This document shows, in pieces, positions 46,582 through 60,260 of a stretch of 64,000 nt of DNA (position 1 is its first letter; every line of letters starts with the position of its first letter). The notes under the pieces were generated by a model. The model ran no database searches. It had not been told where the DNA came from and saw only the letters and a list, made by a program, of their open reading frames with translations. Made by a program: the position numbers and the translations under genes. This stretch comes from Coniella vitis (Eukaryota > Ascomycota > Sordariomycetes > Diaporthales > Schizoparmaceae), in NCBI GenBank assembly GCA_011317545.1, contig WUJK01000006.1:2480001-2544000 (forward strand), given 5' to 3'.

Positions 46582-47341
46582 AGCAGCCGGTCATCTTCTT
46601 ACGAGAAGTATAATGACAATAATTATCTGGTTGTATTTTATCAAACTACATGGTTAGAATTGCCTCTCGGTCTTCTTGATTCTCGGTCTCGATGGAGTCG
46701 GTGAAGCTGATTGGAACGCATCCGACCGACTGCCACGATTTCCCTCGTTGGACCCATCCTGCAGCTCAGCCTGTACATGGTGCCATTAGACCCTTATAGA
46801 CCTCGATAATGAACGGTTCTCTGGTGCAATCGCAACTGCATTGTATGAGGCAGTGGTTGAGCGGAAGGTAAGTAGATGCCGACGGGACTGCGGTCAGTGA
46901 GTTGCAAGAGGGAGGCACTCTGATATTGCGGAGTGAGATACGGTTGGATTACATAATAATTTTTTTTAAACTCATAAGTGGCAACCCTTGCTGCAACGAC
47001 AAAACAGGGACCAGGGGGACCAGCTTCTTATCGTGATAAGACAGTTGGGAAGAGGATTTTCCACTGGGCTCCACTAAAAACTTTCCAACGAGGAAAGGCC
47101 GTCTCGCCCCTCCAAAGTCCATCTCGGCCCTGGGCTTTTGCATGCTTTTACTGCTGTCAGCCAACCGTCAAGTCCGCAAGGAAAACTCTACCCTTTTCCC
47201 CCGATCGTGAGCCTCCTCCCACGCGACCTCGCATCCACAAGGCCTCATTCCTTTTTCCTCTTGGTTGTTTCTAGTGATACCCTTCATCTTCTGCCTTTCC
47301 ACCCTCTCTATTCCCTCATCAGTCTGCCAATCCACCTCAAG
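46582..47341. other. Spacer and leader of MSS116
   Basis: No gene seen; the right-hand 150 bases are pyrimidine-rich and precede the helicase ATG. Confidence 0.55.
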
Positions 47342-49365
47342 ATGCTCAAGCGCCAGCTTCTGAGGCAGGCCCGCGTGTGTCGCGCCGTGCGGCCCTCGAC
47401 CCTGTCTTCTCTGCCCAGCCTCATCTCGCGGCCCTCTACACCATGCAGACCGGCTTTCGTGGCTGCTTCCATGAGCCGCCAGATTATTGCGCGCGCCTAC
47501 TCCAGCGCCGCTGCTGAGGCTGTGTCACGCGATTCTGCGTCCGCTCCCATCACTCGCTTTGCCGAGCTTGACTCGGTCGGCGTGCACCAGAACATTATCC
47601 GCGCCATTGTCGACGATATGCGGTATGAGACAATGACCGATGTTCAGTCCATGAGCATGAACCCAGCACTGGCTGGCAAGGATATGTACGTATCATGCAT
47701 TTCTGCATATCTCGCGCGTACCACACTTTATACTGACTGTCGCCTTCTTTCTTCTTGTTTAGTGTTGCGCAAGCCAGAACCGGTACTGGCAAGACCCTTG
47801 GTTTCCTCGTCCCCGTCATTCAGCGCATCATTCAGAATGACCCCAGCCTCGGCCAGCGCAGCCACCAAAGAGCCAGCTCCGACAACATTCGCGCTATCGT
47901 CATCTCCCCTACCAGAGAGCTGGCTGAGCAGATTGGCACAGAGGCCCGCAAGCTCTGCCGCCACACTGGTGTCATTGTCCAGACTGCCGTCGGTGGCATG
48001 AACAAGCCCATGATGCTGCGCAAAACCAGAAGCGAGGGCTGCCACCTTCTCATCGGCACTCCGGGCCGTCTCAACGATCTGCTCGGCGACCCATACAGCG
48101 GCATTGACGCTCCCAACCTGTCTGCCCTGGTCCTCGACGAGGCTGACCGCATGCTCGACCAGGGTTTCGAGCGGGAGCTGCGTGACATTGTCTCCAAGCT
48201 GCCCGACCGCAAGACCACGCCCCGCCAGACCGTTCTCTTCTCCGCCACCATCCCCAAGGATGTCGTGTCTCTCGCCAGGACCTATGTCGACGCTTCCAAC
48301 TTCCAGTTCGTCCAGACCATCGACCCCAATGAGGCGCCTACGCACGAGCGTGTGCCCCAACACATTGTACCCGTGCCCGGCTATGAGCACTTCATTCCTG
48401 CCTTTTTGGAGATTGTGGAGAAGGCTCAAAGCGGCGAGCATGGCGACGCGCCATTCAAGGCCATCGCCTTTTTCAACAACACCTCCACGGTGCAGCTCTT
48501 TTACCAGCTTTTCTCTGTCCTGCACCGCTACATGCCCAACCTGCCTCCAACCTTTGCCATCCAGTCTGGCATGGACCAACGCCAGCGCACCAACGCCGCC
48601 GAATCCTTCCGCCGCGCCCAGAGCGCCATCCTCATCTCCTCCGATGTCACCGCCCGTGGCATGGACTTCCCCGGCGTGACGCATGTTCTGCAATTTGGCG
48701 TCCCGCCTGAGCGCGACCAGTACATTCACCGTCTGGGCCGCACCGGTCGCGCTGGCAACGCAGGCCAGGGCTGGCTGATTGTGCGCAAGGATGAGATCAA
48801 CGACGCGCGCAAGGTGCTGCCCGGTTTGCCCATCAAGCGCAACGATACGCTGACTACCGCCACCTGTGACACGGCGCAGACGCCCATTGAGCAACTCCCT
48901 GTCTACTTCCAACATGTCAAGGACGCGATGCGTCGCGTCGAGTCCCAGAAGGTCATCGAGACGTTCATCAAGTTTGCCGCCGACAGACGCCGCGAGCTTG
49001 TTGAATCGTCGGCCCGCGCCGCCATTCAGTGGGTCAAGGTACAGACCCATCTCAAGGATGTGCCCAACATCCCACCAAGCGTTGCAAAGAACAATGTGCA
49101 CCTGCAGTACATTCCTGGCATCACGATTGGACACAACTTCACGCCTAGGGATGAGGGCTTTGGCGGTGGTGGACGTGGCGGTGGTTTTGGCGGTGGTTTT
49201 GGCGGTCGTGGCGGTAGTTCCGGTGGACGTCGGGGTGACCAGCCGTCCTGGCAGGGCCGTGGACGGGTTTCAAACCGTAGAGAGCGTTCCAGCGATCCGT
49301 TTGACTCCATGTCGCGTGGCCGTCGGGACGACCGCTCCAACGGGTACCGGCAAGCTGCATTCTAA
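47342..49365 (+). CDS. MSS116: Mitochondrial DEAD-box RNA helicase MSS116
   Basis: ATP-dependent RNA chaperone of the mitochondrial matrix, needed for group I/II intron splicing and RNA turnover in yeast. Two exons: 47342-47685 and 47763-49365; 648 residues. The N-terminus is Arg/Ser/Leu-rich without acids (MLKRQLLRQARVCRAVRPST), a good matrix presequence. Helicase motifs: I ARTGTGKT, completed across the intron; Ia PTRELAEQ; Ib TPGR; II DEAD; III SAT; V DVTARGMDFPG; VI HRLGRTGRAG. The MSS116-type C-terminal extension follows (FKHVKDAMRR-like, NIPPSVAKNN), then a Gly/Arg-rich RNA-binding tail. In-frame codons upstream of the chosen ATG lack another ATG. A 468-codon open frame on the opposite strand is a codon-bias shadow. 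Confidence 0.93.
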
Positions 49366-50795
49366 GTGAATACTTCTCATTGTTGCTGAAGACTGGGATC
49401 CTTCTATCGTGAGCGCAAGATGCGGGAGGACGATGACGATGATGATCTGTTGTTGGTCTTTTGCTGCGCACACCAAGATAGTGTCTACATTTCCGCAAAC
49501 GTACAGCCCCCATTGTCAACTGCATTACCGAGGCTCAAGAGGAGACGAAGAATAGGAGGAAGAGGAAGAGGAGAAGGGTGAGGATGAAGGAAAACGAGGA
49601 TGAAGAAAAAAAAGAGAGAGAAGGATTTGCATCATAAAAGGCGTTTTCTATTTTTGTTCTTTTTACCTTCCTTTTTTTATTATCAGGTCAGTCTTGGTGT
49701 TTCTTGTTTGTATTTCCTAAAAACAAAAATGTACTCTTTCCACCTTCATCCCCATTGTATGGTGTTTATATTCTTGGTGTTTTTTCTTCTTCTTTTCTTC
49801 TCTCTTCGGGGTATCTGTGCATGTATATGTCTATCTTTTCTTGGTTGGCCGGTTGGAACATCTCCCCTACATACTCATTCATACTCATACTCGGAAGGAC
49901 AGAGGAAGCAAGTACAGTGTTAGTTAGCAACGATGATGGAGGTGGGTATATGTACCAAGTATTGCGGAGGGATTAAATAGTAAGATTGATGTGATGAAGA
50001 AATTTTTTGTTGAGAGAGGAAGGATAGGAAGGATAGATAAAGAAGAATCGAAAAAAGAATCGAAAAAAAAGTAATACTCTCCCTGCTCATTCCCTTTGCG
50101 GAAAAAAAAAAAAGGAAGGCCAGCCAACAAACATATCAATATTAAAGGAGAATATTATAGTGTAAATCACTCACTCACGTACATTCTTGTCTTTTGATCT
50201 ACTAAAAGAATCATGAACAGGAAAATGTTTTTTTTTTTTTAAAAAAAAAAAAAAAAGATCTTGTTTCCTTGCTCTCCGTCTTTTTCTGCCTGCCTTGTAT
50301 TAAAATAAATGATTGCGCCTGCAAATTATATTCAAAAATGGCATAGAGGAGCTATCCAAATCATGACTTCTTCATCCATGCCCCATTTTTGAAGACTTTA
50401 CGTATCCAAGTTATAGTCGAAACACTCATTCATCACCTTGAAATAAATGGTTATAAACCAAAGTCCGAGGGACAAGTCAGATGGAATAAAAGAAAAGGTT
50501 TGATGGGTCGGTCTGACTTTGATTTTTACAATGTCTGCTTATAATATTCCCCCTTTCTTTTTTTTTTTTTTTCCATCGCTATACATATCGATTCATTCTT
50601 TGCCCATGATACATACATACACACATACATATCGATATGTATCTTATGTACTTTCAACTCAAAATAGTTCTATATATTCCAGTATATACCCAGGCCATTC
50701 GTTTTCATGCACATTCAATTCCATTTTCATAAACCTCTCCCCTCTTTTCCCTCCCTTTCCACCCTTTTATATACACAGCGTGGATATCCCAATCC
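49366..50795. other. Convergent intergenic region
   Basis: AT-rich, with T and A runs near 50100-50110, 50227-50256 and 50560-50575. 3' UTRs of MSS116 and the next gene; no coding signal. Confidence 0.6.
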
Positions 50796-53700
50796 TTACA
50801 TAACCCCGTTCGACCCTCCCATCCCACCCATCCCACCTCCACCCTGCTGGCCGCCAAAAAAGAAGCCATCAAACAAATCATACTGCTGTCCATCGCTAAA
50901 ATCATGATGTAGCCCTTCCCACCCAAGCCCAAACCCTAGATCCACATTCTCGCCGTCGTCCATTTCGCCGCCTCCGGGGCCTCCACGACCGCTCACGTCA
51001 TTGAGCAAGCCCATCGCGGCGAGATCGTTGAAATTCACTTGTCCTTGTTGACCGGTGGAGCCTGGGGAGAACGGATTGTTTTGTTGTTGTTGTTGTTGCT
51101 GCTGCTGCTGCTGCTGTTGTGATGCTGCCAGGAAGGCTGCCATATTTTGCGCCGCCGTGACATTGGGCGGTAGCTGGGCGGCTGCAGAGCCACGATTCAG
51201 CCCACTGGGGCCCGGTCCAGCTCCTCTGGCGGGTGATGACGAGGATGGGCCCATGCCACGTGGTGAGCCCATCGTACCGCCAGCAGCGCCAGCAGGGCTG
51301 CGCATTGCGCTGGGAGATGGCAGAAGTGACGGATCTATTGCGGTTGTGTCAGGGCTATCGGCCGTTTCGGGTGCGCTAGCGTTACTCCGCGGCTGGCCTG
51401 GGTTGGTGCGCATCATGGAAAAGCCATCGTGTTCGGCCTTGATGTTCGGTAGCGAGTTCATGCGATACGCGCCGGCTGCGGCTTGAATGGGCGGTAGCTG
51501 GGGACTCGCGGACACGTTCATGTAGTTGTCGTTGATGCCTGGGAGGCCGTGATGAGAGTGCTGGTGTTGGTTTTGCTGTTGCTGATGATGTTGGTGGTGT
51601 GATGACCTTTGGGTGGCGTGTGGTGGACGATGGCCTCGACTCGAAGAGCTGTCGGCTCGCGACGCCCAATCCTGATGCTCCGTCATGCTACCCCTCGATC
51701 TTGAAGATGGCCTGGGAGGCAGGACTTGTCCGAAGCCGCCGGTGGAATTCGCCATTCGAATTGTTGCACGGGCTGTGCGGTCAATGGCATCTCTACATGC
51801 CTCGGCCGGTGGACATTTCTCGCTGAGATCGGTAAACACTGACGTGGCAGCAAGCACGGTAAAATCAACCTCATCCATGGACTATATTCTTGATTAGTTT
51901 CAAGCAAGAGCATTTTACTTTTGAGGAAATTGGAAAGGATTAAAAAAAAAAAAAAGAATACTCACCAGACGGCTGCGTACGATTGGGGAATGCCAAATCG
52001 CGTACAGATAGGAAATTCCTGCCATGAAAATGTGGTGCGTGGCCAAATATGTGTAGTTTAGCACGCCAGCAAGGTGTAATTGCCTGTACAGGCGCATAAT
52101 CTTTTGCCCAGCCTCGGCCACCTTGAGGTATACCCTGTCCTCGTCCTCGCGCAGCTCTATGCCGGGCAGCGTACGCGTCTTGATGTCCATCGATGTGTTG
52201 TACTCGCCCTCAAACATGGCCGGCACGCTCAAGCTCTGGCGGTAAAGCATGACAATAGCCTGCCAGTAGTTGAGGTCAAGGAACTCTGTGGAGAAGCCCA
52301 CGCCCGTGTGTTGTTTGGTGGGCGCAGTCATTTTCCATTCATACAACCTCTTGTCAATGTCTATTCTCCACGCCCTGAAGGAATCAAACCTGGAAAGGAA
52401 GGGGGATGGTAAGCTGGTGTGCATATAAGGATTTTTGACATTCTGGCCAGACGCCCTTGCGCTCTGTGCTTGCTGATATTGCAACACCTGGAGGATTTCC
52501 GACTGCAAGAGCCGGAGGCGAAAGTAGTGGTGAGCAACGAGCTTGTACGTGGGCTGGCCAGCCAGGTCTAGGGGCGGGTCCTGAAAACCCTCTGGCGTAA
52601 TCAAGGCGTCTTCAAGCACGGACGGGAACTCGGTGGTGATGACTTGATCTGATATGCCGAAGGGGCGGCCTACACAGATACTAACCAGCCTGTCGAGGGA
52701 GTACGTAGACCACCACAAGCGCCGCCTCAGGTCTCGGATAAATTCCCTTCTCCCCCGCTCCCGCAACTGCGTTTCGTTTAGCGGCCCAGACGGCTCCCTA
52801 AGACCTGAATCGACGTCCTTGCCGTCCTCGTAATGAAGGCCCAAGTCCACGGCCAGTCGCACAGCTACACCGACAATGTACCAGAGCCCCGGCGGAACTG
52901 GCCGCAGCAAGGCAAAATTGGCGAGCAGAAGCACGGCCTGTAACTCTTCCAAGCCGCCGCCACTGTTGTTGAGGCATGCTTCGAGGTGTACAATGGCGCT
53001 GGCGTGATACTCTTCTGGCTGTGCTTGCTTGACTGACATTCTGCCCTCACCAGGTTTCGCTGCGCTGTTTTGCGGCTCCGACTTGGTTGTCATGGCGCCC
53101 ATGATGATACCGCTGCCAATGGCAAAGACCATGTTGAGCATGTACAGTTCGCGAGGGCCTCGCTGCGGGTTCACGGAGTCGTAGGCTTGCTCGAACATCT
53201 TGTTGAACTCGACTCTGTGTAGGATCGGAATCTGGGGGTTGGCGTGCTCAAAGTAGAGGTTGACAAGCGCTGTGCCGACGTCCTTGTCCGGAAAGCGCGC
53301 AGGGTGGATGGTTGGCTTGGTGTGCAAGCCAAAGAAGGAGTCGCGCATGGTCGTTGCGCCTGAAGCGCTAGAGCCGCCCATGGGCGGTTTGGAGGGCCGC
53401 ACACCAGCCTTGTCGGAGGTGGATTTGTTTTCGCTCACGGATGACTGCACGGCAGCAAAGACAACCCGGGCAAAGGAGACACCCGAGGTCGAGCCAAGGT
53501 AGCGTGGATTTGCCGTGCCCTCTTTGCCATGTGTAATGTCCGATTTGGACACGAGCCTGTGCAGCTTGGCTTCATCGCTCCGTTCGCTGTTTGTGCCCAC
53601 GGTGGTGGTGCCTTCAATATTCTCAGAGGGTGCAGGCGGTGCAACTTCGGCAGGCGACCGTACAGATATCGAGTCGGCGCCTGCTCGCGAGCAGTGTTCT

Positions 53701-54195
53701 AGGTTGTCGGCTGGAGGATAAGGGATATTGTTTGCGTGCAGCAGCGCTTCAAGCTGTTCGATGCGAGTCTCGAGGTAAAAGACGTAGCTGCAGCATTTTT
53801 CTCAATCAGTATATATGCTCCCCAGAGATGGAGGGCGAGAACGGAGGAGAAGCGACCTACCTACGAGGTATCTCCTTTTTGGTAATTGGGTCGTAACCCA
53901 CGCACGCTACATTGGCTTTCTCGCAGCTAGCACAGCTCGGCAGCTTCTGGTCACACCTGTTCTTCCTCAGTCGACACCTATTACACGCACTGACATTGCG
54001 AAAGCTGCTGCTCTGGCCGACTCGCTGCGAGGCGCCCGAGTCCTGCCTTGCGATGACGGGACGGATGGGCGCGTCCTGGGGCTCACTGGTGGCTGGTGAA
54101 GGGCCCGCAGTTGCAGGCGAGTCCCGCTCTGGGGAAGAGACGCGGTGGCGCTTGGCGGGATGCATCTGCGGCGAAGGGGGCGAGTGGGCAGGCAT
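50796..54195 (-). CDS. Zn2Cys6 transcription factor, PPR1/UaY-like
   Basis: Nuclear regulator. Three exons: 54195-53861, 53787-51966 and 51881-50796; introns of 73 and 84 nt; 1080 residues. The zinc cluster is at residues 71-98 (C-x2-C-x6-C-x6-C-x2-C-x6-C, NRCRLRKNRCDQKLPSC). It is followed by VGYDPITKKEIPRSYVFYLE and a short coiled-coil (TRIEQLEALL), the layout of yeast PPR1 and Aspergillus UaY, which act on pyrimidine and purine pathways. A full fungal TF homology region lies in exon 2 (PQIPILHRVEF, LWWSTYSLDRLVSICVGRPF). The 360-residue C-tail is Gln/Gly/Pro-rich with a polyQ run, acidic near the end (MDDGENVDLGFG), probably an activation domain. The start is the first ATG before the cluster; GTG-only frame lies upstream. 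The target pathway cannot be read from sequence. Confidence 0.9.
51085..51120. repeat. CAG/CAA repeat encoding polyQ (minus strand)
   Basis: Eleven to twelve glutamine codons in the activation-like tail of the PPR1-type regulator. Confidence 0.9.
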
Positions 54196-57100
54196 GCTGA
54201 GGCGGCTATGGGAGGCAGAGCGAGGGCGGAGGGTGAGGCTCGGCTCGGCGCGACGGAGCGACGGTGCGTGGGGTGATGGGGGAGCTTCGGCCCGGGGGGA
54301 ACGGGTTGCAGCACGAGGATGGGCCGGTGTCAGCGCAAGGCTGCAATGGCCCTGTCTTTGCACTCCCCCTTTGGCTTGGCTGTGCTTTGCTTATTGATCT
54401 CGAACCTGGCGCACGCGCTTCGAGCTAGGTGGTGATAAGTCGCAGAGGAAGGTTACGTAATGGCGACAGAGGTCGAGGTGTGTGTGTGTGTGTGTGTTTG
54501 TGCGTTGGTACATACGGGGGAGCAAGGCTGCATCGGAGAAAAGTGGTCTGGCAAGGGCTCGTCTGGATGTCGTGGAGTCTAGTAGCTCGTCCTGTCCTGT
54601 CCTGTCTCGTCACGTCTTGTCACGTCACCGGTTTGGTCGCGTGGCAGAGGGGCGCTGCAGTCAAGGCCGGATGAGTGCAGAAGCTGGGTGCAATCGGCCA
54701 GAGCTGCATCCCGGACGGCAGATGCGGCGGCGGCGGCGGCGGGGTGTGGCAACGGTGGCAGCGGATGCAGCCTGTGTGTCGCTTCAACTTGGGGGGGCGG
54801 GATTGGGCGAATTGGACTACACCAGGTCGAGATGGGGATGGGCTGGTGGCCAGGCTGGATAAGATAGCCGTGCAGCAGAAATTCCCATATCAGTGAGTGG
54901 GTGATGATATCGATAACGGCGCGGCGCCCAGAAAAAAGAGCTGGGGGCGGGCCAGGGTCCAACTGATTTTGTGCTGTTTGTCCTCGTTCAGACTTCTCAG
55001 TCTAGCGCCCCAGGTGCCTCGGCAGTTTGTTGCCCGGCAGCAGAATCCACCTGGGTCACTGTATTGTGTACTGTCGAGTTCGAGCTGGAGTTGGCGTCGA
55101 GTTCGAGTCCAGTCAAGTTTTGAGTCGAGCGAGTCAAGTCCAGCCTAGACTTGCCCTATTCAATTCAAGCCCCGCCCACCACGTGGGATGGTCGTTGTGA
55201 TCTGATCTTGATGGGGAAACAGCAGCAACAGTCGGCCAGTCTGTCCATCCATCCATCCATCCGTCCGCCCGTCAGCCAATCCATCAATCCAAGCACCCGA
55301 ATCAACCCTGCTCCGCTCTACCATAGTAAAGAGAAAGGAGGACCCCACGCCATTGTACTTACAAGTGGGTTTCGAGCCTCCACTGACAAAGCGCGTGGTT
55401 ACACAGGCTGGCTGGCTGGCTGGCTGGTCGATTTGAACCCCTCGAAGGGTATGGCTTCGTCCGTGTGTTCGCTGCTGGGCCATCATGACAACGTCAATGA
55501 TGATGGAGGTGGGGGTATCAATGTTTTCTTCTTCCTCCTTATCAGCACGCTCGCTTCCCCCCCCCCAAAGATAAGAGATCTTCTTCTGCACGTGTGCGAA
55601 CATGGTAAGTACCATTGTATACCGTTTCGTCGCTCCTTCTTCTTTTTCCACTTTCTCACCTTCCCTTTTCCCCCATATGATGATGCATGTACTACCTATG
55701 TACTTACGCAGTATATTCTTTTTTTGTGGGGGGGGGGGGAAGAGAGAGGGAAGGAATGACGCTCACGTGAGCACTCCAAGAACCTACCAAACCCAACCCA
55801 ACCCAAGCCCTCGCTTTATACTGTAAATGCATACATAATACACATCTCCATATCGTACCACTTACACATAGCAGTACAGTACACGTGTATACTTTCAAAA
55901 GATTGTGTGCATTACTATGTATGTATCCATTCTCTTATTGCTGCTTTTTTCGTGCTCTTGCATGCTTACTATATACAGACAGCCGATAATCCTGCAGCTA
56001 TCCATTCTCCCTTCTTTTTTTTCTCTTTTTCTTTTTTCTTTTCCATGCAAGACGCCCCGTATCTGCCTCCACCCCAGAAAAGAAAGAATCAATATCAAGA
56101 AAACCAATACGAAAAAAAAGGCAAAGATAAAAAGGAAACAATCTAGCGAGACAGCAAAATGAAAAAAATAAAAATAAAACACACACACACATGACAAACA
56201 AAAACCATACTGGGATGCAACAAAATAACTTGGGCATCTTCAGGGCCGTGTTGGCTCAGCCTCCCATTTCGACTCATTACATTCTAAGCAGTTCAAAAGA
56301 ATCATCTACTATAATATAATTAGGGCCGCCCAACCGAGCTGACCAATTAGATATGATTGGGATTCAAAACAGGATTCCCGGCACCCCAAAGTTGTATGGA
56401 CGAGATAACGAAGGAAAAAAGAAAGAAAGAAAAAGAAAGAAATAAACTCTCCTCACTCCACCAATCTTACAAACAACAAACAGAACATTGATTCTCTTTG
56501 CTTTGGCCCTAAGACAGCATCAAGGCTAGTTCAAAATAAGAGTCTGGGCAGTATTGTGACTGCAACATGTATCCAAGGCCACCTCGGTCATCGATGCGCT
56601 GCAAAACCTGCTCGCAATGAGACGACATGTCCGTCTTTGCCACCCAACAGGCAAACACCAGAACAGTACTTGCTATGCATGATGCTAATATCCATGAACA
56701 ACCCAAGCTTGCTGATGTCTTGAACTTCAAGACATGCATCCGATAGCTATTACGCCAACACGTTGAGCCGATATACACAAATCACACTGAGTACACAGCA
56801 GTACACAAGAGACATATAACAAACACAAAAAGTCATTCTAATATAATGTACAAAATTTAAACTTCATGTTCCGCTCATCTCTCTCCTTCTCTCTCTTCAA
56901 CCGAAAAGCAGAACAAAAACTGGGAAAAAGAATAAATAAAAACTATGCTTTGCTCAAATGCTTGGGAGTTCCTCCACTTATCTTTGGGGCCCCTGGTATC
57001 ATAATGGACGTTTCTATAGTGAGAAAGAAGTAAATGAGAAGAAAACCCCAAGAGTAAAAAACAACAAGAACAAAAAGCTGGCAGACTGGTAAATGAGAAC

Positions 57101-58140
57101 CATTCAAAGTAGGGGCCAAAAAAAAAGTTTGGTCGGAAAAAATGACAATGGTGGGAAAGGATGAGGGGAAAAACAATGAAGCCAGCCCAAATACTACCCC
57201 AAATCCAGCCCGAGAGGAAAAGAAACCAAAAGACAAAAGATAAAAAAGGATGAAAAAGGATGAAATAAACGGTACCAGAAGACCAATAACCGTTTACTGC
57301 CAATGTCTCGTCCCCCCCCCCCCCTGATGGCGCAGGGAAAAGAAATGCGCACAGCCAGGGGGGAGGGGAATTCCAAAGAGGTCTCTTCGTATAACCCCAG
57401 GACCAGAATTTGCCCGTTTGCCCGCGTTATTTCCCACGCTCCTTTCTTTCCGAACCTATACGTATCCCTTCCAATATTGTTGAGTGATTTTTCGAAAGTG
57501 GCGCCATGCTTGACCCGAAAAAAAAAAAAAAAAAAAGAGAAACATAATACACACCCGGACAGGTGATGAAATCTGCCCGGGCTGGTCGTGGACCGCTCTT
57601 GGTTTGTCTTTTTCTTTTTCCTTATGCCCCTTGCCCCGTTTCCGTTTGCCCATGTCCTGGATGTGTTGCGCCCTGTGATGGATCCCTTGATACATGCTGA
57701 CCCCCCCCCAAAAATGAGAAAAGAGGATCAAAAAAGAAACACCAAAAATAAAATAAATCAGAAATAACGAGGACGAAGAAGGCGCTCTGCTGCTCTGTTG
57801 GTCGTGCTAGTGTGGATGAGAAGGCGTGCGCATTTCGCAAAGTGCAGACGCGCCTTTTCGTAACACCCCTATTGAATCTTGTCGCACCGTGCTCCAGATC
57901 CCTGCAGTAACATTTCGATAGCAGAAAAATAAGGGAAAAAAAAAGCAAAGTAATGGCAATGCAATGTAGAGAATTCGTTGACTGGCATTATTCGGTTTTT
58001 GTCGTTGTTGCCCTTGATCATGTTGAGGTTCACCTTTCATGTGTAGAAAGGAAAGGGGAAGGTAAATATATGAGGAAAAAAAGAAAAAGGAGAATGTCGA
58101 GTGTCGAATCGCTCGTATGCGCACTGTCGATGGATTTTTT
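54196..58140. other. 4 kb intergenic region, no convincing gene
   Basis: No family similarity in any frame. It holds a TG tract (54479-54499), CCAT/CCGT units (55241-55264), a G run near 55730-55739, a TACTATGTA word (55913-55921) and A-rich stretches. A 89-codon minus-strand frame at 56509-56778 with one hydrophobic stretch is the best ORF but has no other support. The left part is the promoter of the PPR1-like gene. Confidence 0.6.
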
Positions 58141-60236
58141 TTAGAGATCCACCTGGCTCGCTCTCCGCACCATGTCGATGGACACGCGTCCTGGCACCAT
58201 CTCAGGCTGGAGTTCGCTGGCTGCTGCCACAGTAGCTGCTTCAGTGGCTGCCTCCTCATCCTCGTTGATCTTTTCGTCCATGCGGCCCTTGGGCTCTGTC
58301 AGCTGGAAACTGACAAATGCACCTGCAATGGCAACCAAGCCGTTGCACCACCATGCCAGCCCACAGTAGCCAGTGGTCAAGCCCAGGCCGTACAGGAGCC
58401 CAGAAATGGTGGGGCCAAATGCGCGGCAGAGGCTAGCTGTCGAAGCAGCAACGCCATTGATCGTTCCCAAGGTCTCGAGGCTCGGCGCCGCGTTGGTCAA
58501 CAGGATGGCGTTGCTGGGGTAGGCCATGGCCGAGAATGTGCATCGCCAAAAGACTGCAAAGTAGACGCCGACAATGCGCAGGTTGGCGGGAAGCAGAACA
58601 AAGTACGGCAAGATAAAGTAGAGGATGAAGTAGAAGGCGGCCAGGATGCGGAACAGGTTCAAGGTTCCGAAGCGGGAAACCACAAACGGAAAGATGATGA
58701 CGGTAGCGAAAAGTTGGTAGATGCCCTGAATCGAGAGGATGAAGCCGAGATCTTTCTGATCCAGGCCAAAACCGTGCGCAAACTTGAAGGGAAGTTCGAC
58801 TGGGTTTGCCCCATTGTCTGGGGTTTCGAGAAAGACGGGAAACAACTGGTCGAACGTCATGGTGTGGCTGAACCAACCCAAAAAAAAGCCAAGAGAAAGC
58901 ACGGTTAGTAAAAGCAGCTTCCATTATTTGGGGGGTGTTTGACTCCAAGGAGCAGGAAAGAAGAACGTACAAAGCAAGGATCCCATAAGAGATAATGTTC
59001 ATGATGACGGGCTTCGTGAAGGCGGCCTTTGTGGAAGGGCGTGGCTTTTCCGTGGTGGCTGGGCGAAGGCGCTTGTTGAGCGCCGGCGCGTCGACATCTC
59101 CATCTGAAGCCAAGAGAGATTGAGCAGAGCTGGTTGTGTTGTAGCGTGGAGTCGGTTCGCCCTGGCCAAGAAGGGAGTCGGTCTCGGACTCATCCTGTTC
59201 GGCAGTCGTGTTGAGCCATGCAAAGCGCTGGAGAATGCTGCGGCCAAGGGCAAGGCCAGGGTCATGTCGGTCCTTCTTGCTGGAATGCGTTTCCTCGAGG
59301 AAGAGCAGGCCGATGATGACTCCGAAAACGCAAGTCGCGGCGCTGAACAGGTTGGGCAGAAGGTAAGGATACTTGCTCCAGATACTGTCCTGGGGAAAGA
59401 GGCTGGGCATGTTGACGCAGGGCCTTGCCAGGTTTCCGCCAATGATTGGTCCCGCAATCGAGCCCAGGCACCAGACAAGAGGCATAATCGTGTACGCACG
59501 CGCTATTCTATGGTCAGCAGCATGTCCCTCTCAAGTTGTGGCAGTCTGAAGGCTAAAGACCCTTGATCAGGGCACGCAAAGAACTTACGCTGGTGCTCCT
59601 TTACCGTAACAAGCTCAGCCACTGTAGTTTGCAGGACGCCGATATTTCTGTTTTTGGTTTGACAACGAGTCAGTCTGGCTCTTTACGCTATCCCCATGGT
59701 TTGTGGGCGATTCCCGCCCCCCGGGGGGGGGGGTGTATGTGTGTGTTGGGTCACTTACCCGTTCAAGAGTCCACCGAGGGCTCGTGCAACAAGCGCAACC
59801 CAAATGTTGGGCGCAAAGCCAAACACCAGCACGCTCAAAGCTGTCCCGGCCAAGCCAGTCAACAAGACGGGCTTGCGCCCAATCTTGTCACTCAGTCGTC
59901 CCCACAACATACCGGTAGCGAATTCCGCAAAGGTAAAGGCAGACGTGACCATGCCGGCGTAGAATGAAATTTGGTTTTCAGGAATACCAAAGTCTTCGAC
60001 CATGTAGTAGATGTATGGGAATATGGACATGAAAGCAATAGGCTCACATATCCGGCACAGCGCTGCGATGGGATTAGTAACCATGAATATGAATACCATA
60101 TGCAACAAGACGGTCTAGGGCCAACAGACCGCCCACACACAGAGAAAGGGGAAAGCGTACCTAGGACAAGCATCTGTCTGGCAGGGAAAGAGGGGTTGGG
60201 CTTCATGGCCCTCGTGACTGTGGATGCTCGCCGCAT
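58141..60236 (-). CDS. Major facilitator transporter, ZIFL/tetracycline-resistance-like
   Basis: Proton-coupled MFS transporter. Five exons: 60236-60161, 60062-59759, 59647-59589, 59502-58971 and 58867-58141; 565 residues, phases consistent. N-half: NPSFPARQMLVLALCRICEP across intron 1, a helix IAFMSIFPYIYYMV, the MFS loop motif GRLSDKIGRKPVLL, then GFAPNIWVALVARALGGLLN and GNIGVLQTTVAELVTVKEHQ on the 59-nt exon 3. Exon 4 has RAYTIMPLVWCLGSIAGPII and a Ser/Thr/Asp-rich central loop; exon 5 resumes with HTMTFDQLFPVFL and six helices. The last junction was set by joining ILA-F-HTMTF, as family members read; an ORF-only model would add spurious residues. An internal Met (MKPNPSF) is an alternative start. 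The substrate is unknown. Confidence 0.9.
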
Positions 60237-60260
60237 GGTGGATGGCTTGGTAGAGTTTGC

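Noticed and set aside
47728..49134. 468-codon open frame antisense to MSS116
   Set aside because: It mirrors a GC-biased coding strand across the helicase, has no ATG-led family similarity, and the sense strand carries every DEAD-box motif.
56509..56778. 89-codon minus-strand ORF with one hydrophobic stretch
   Set aside because: No signal of selection visible and no neighbour suggesting it; too weak to call a gene.
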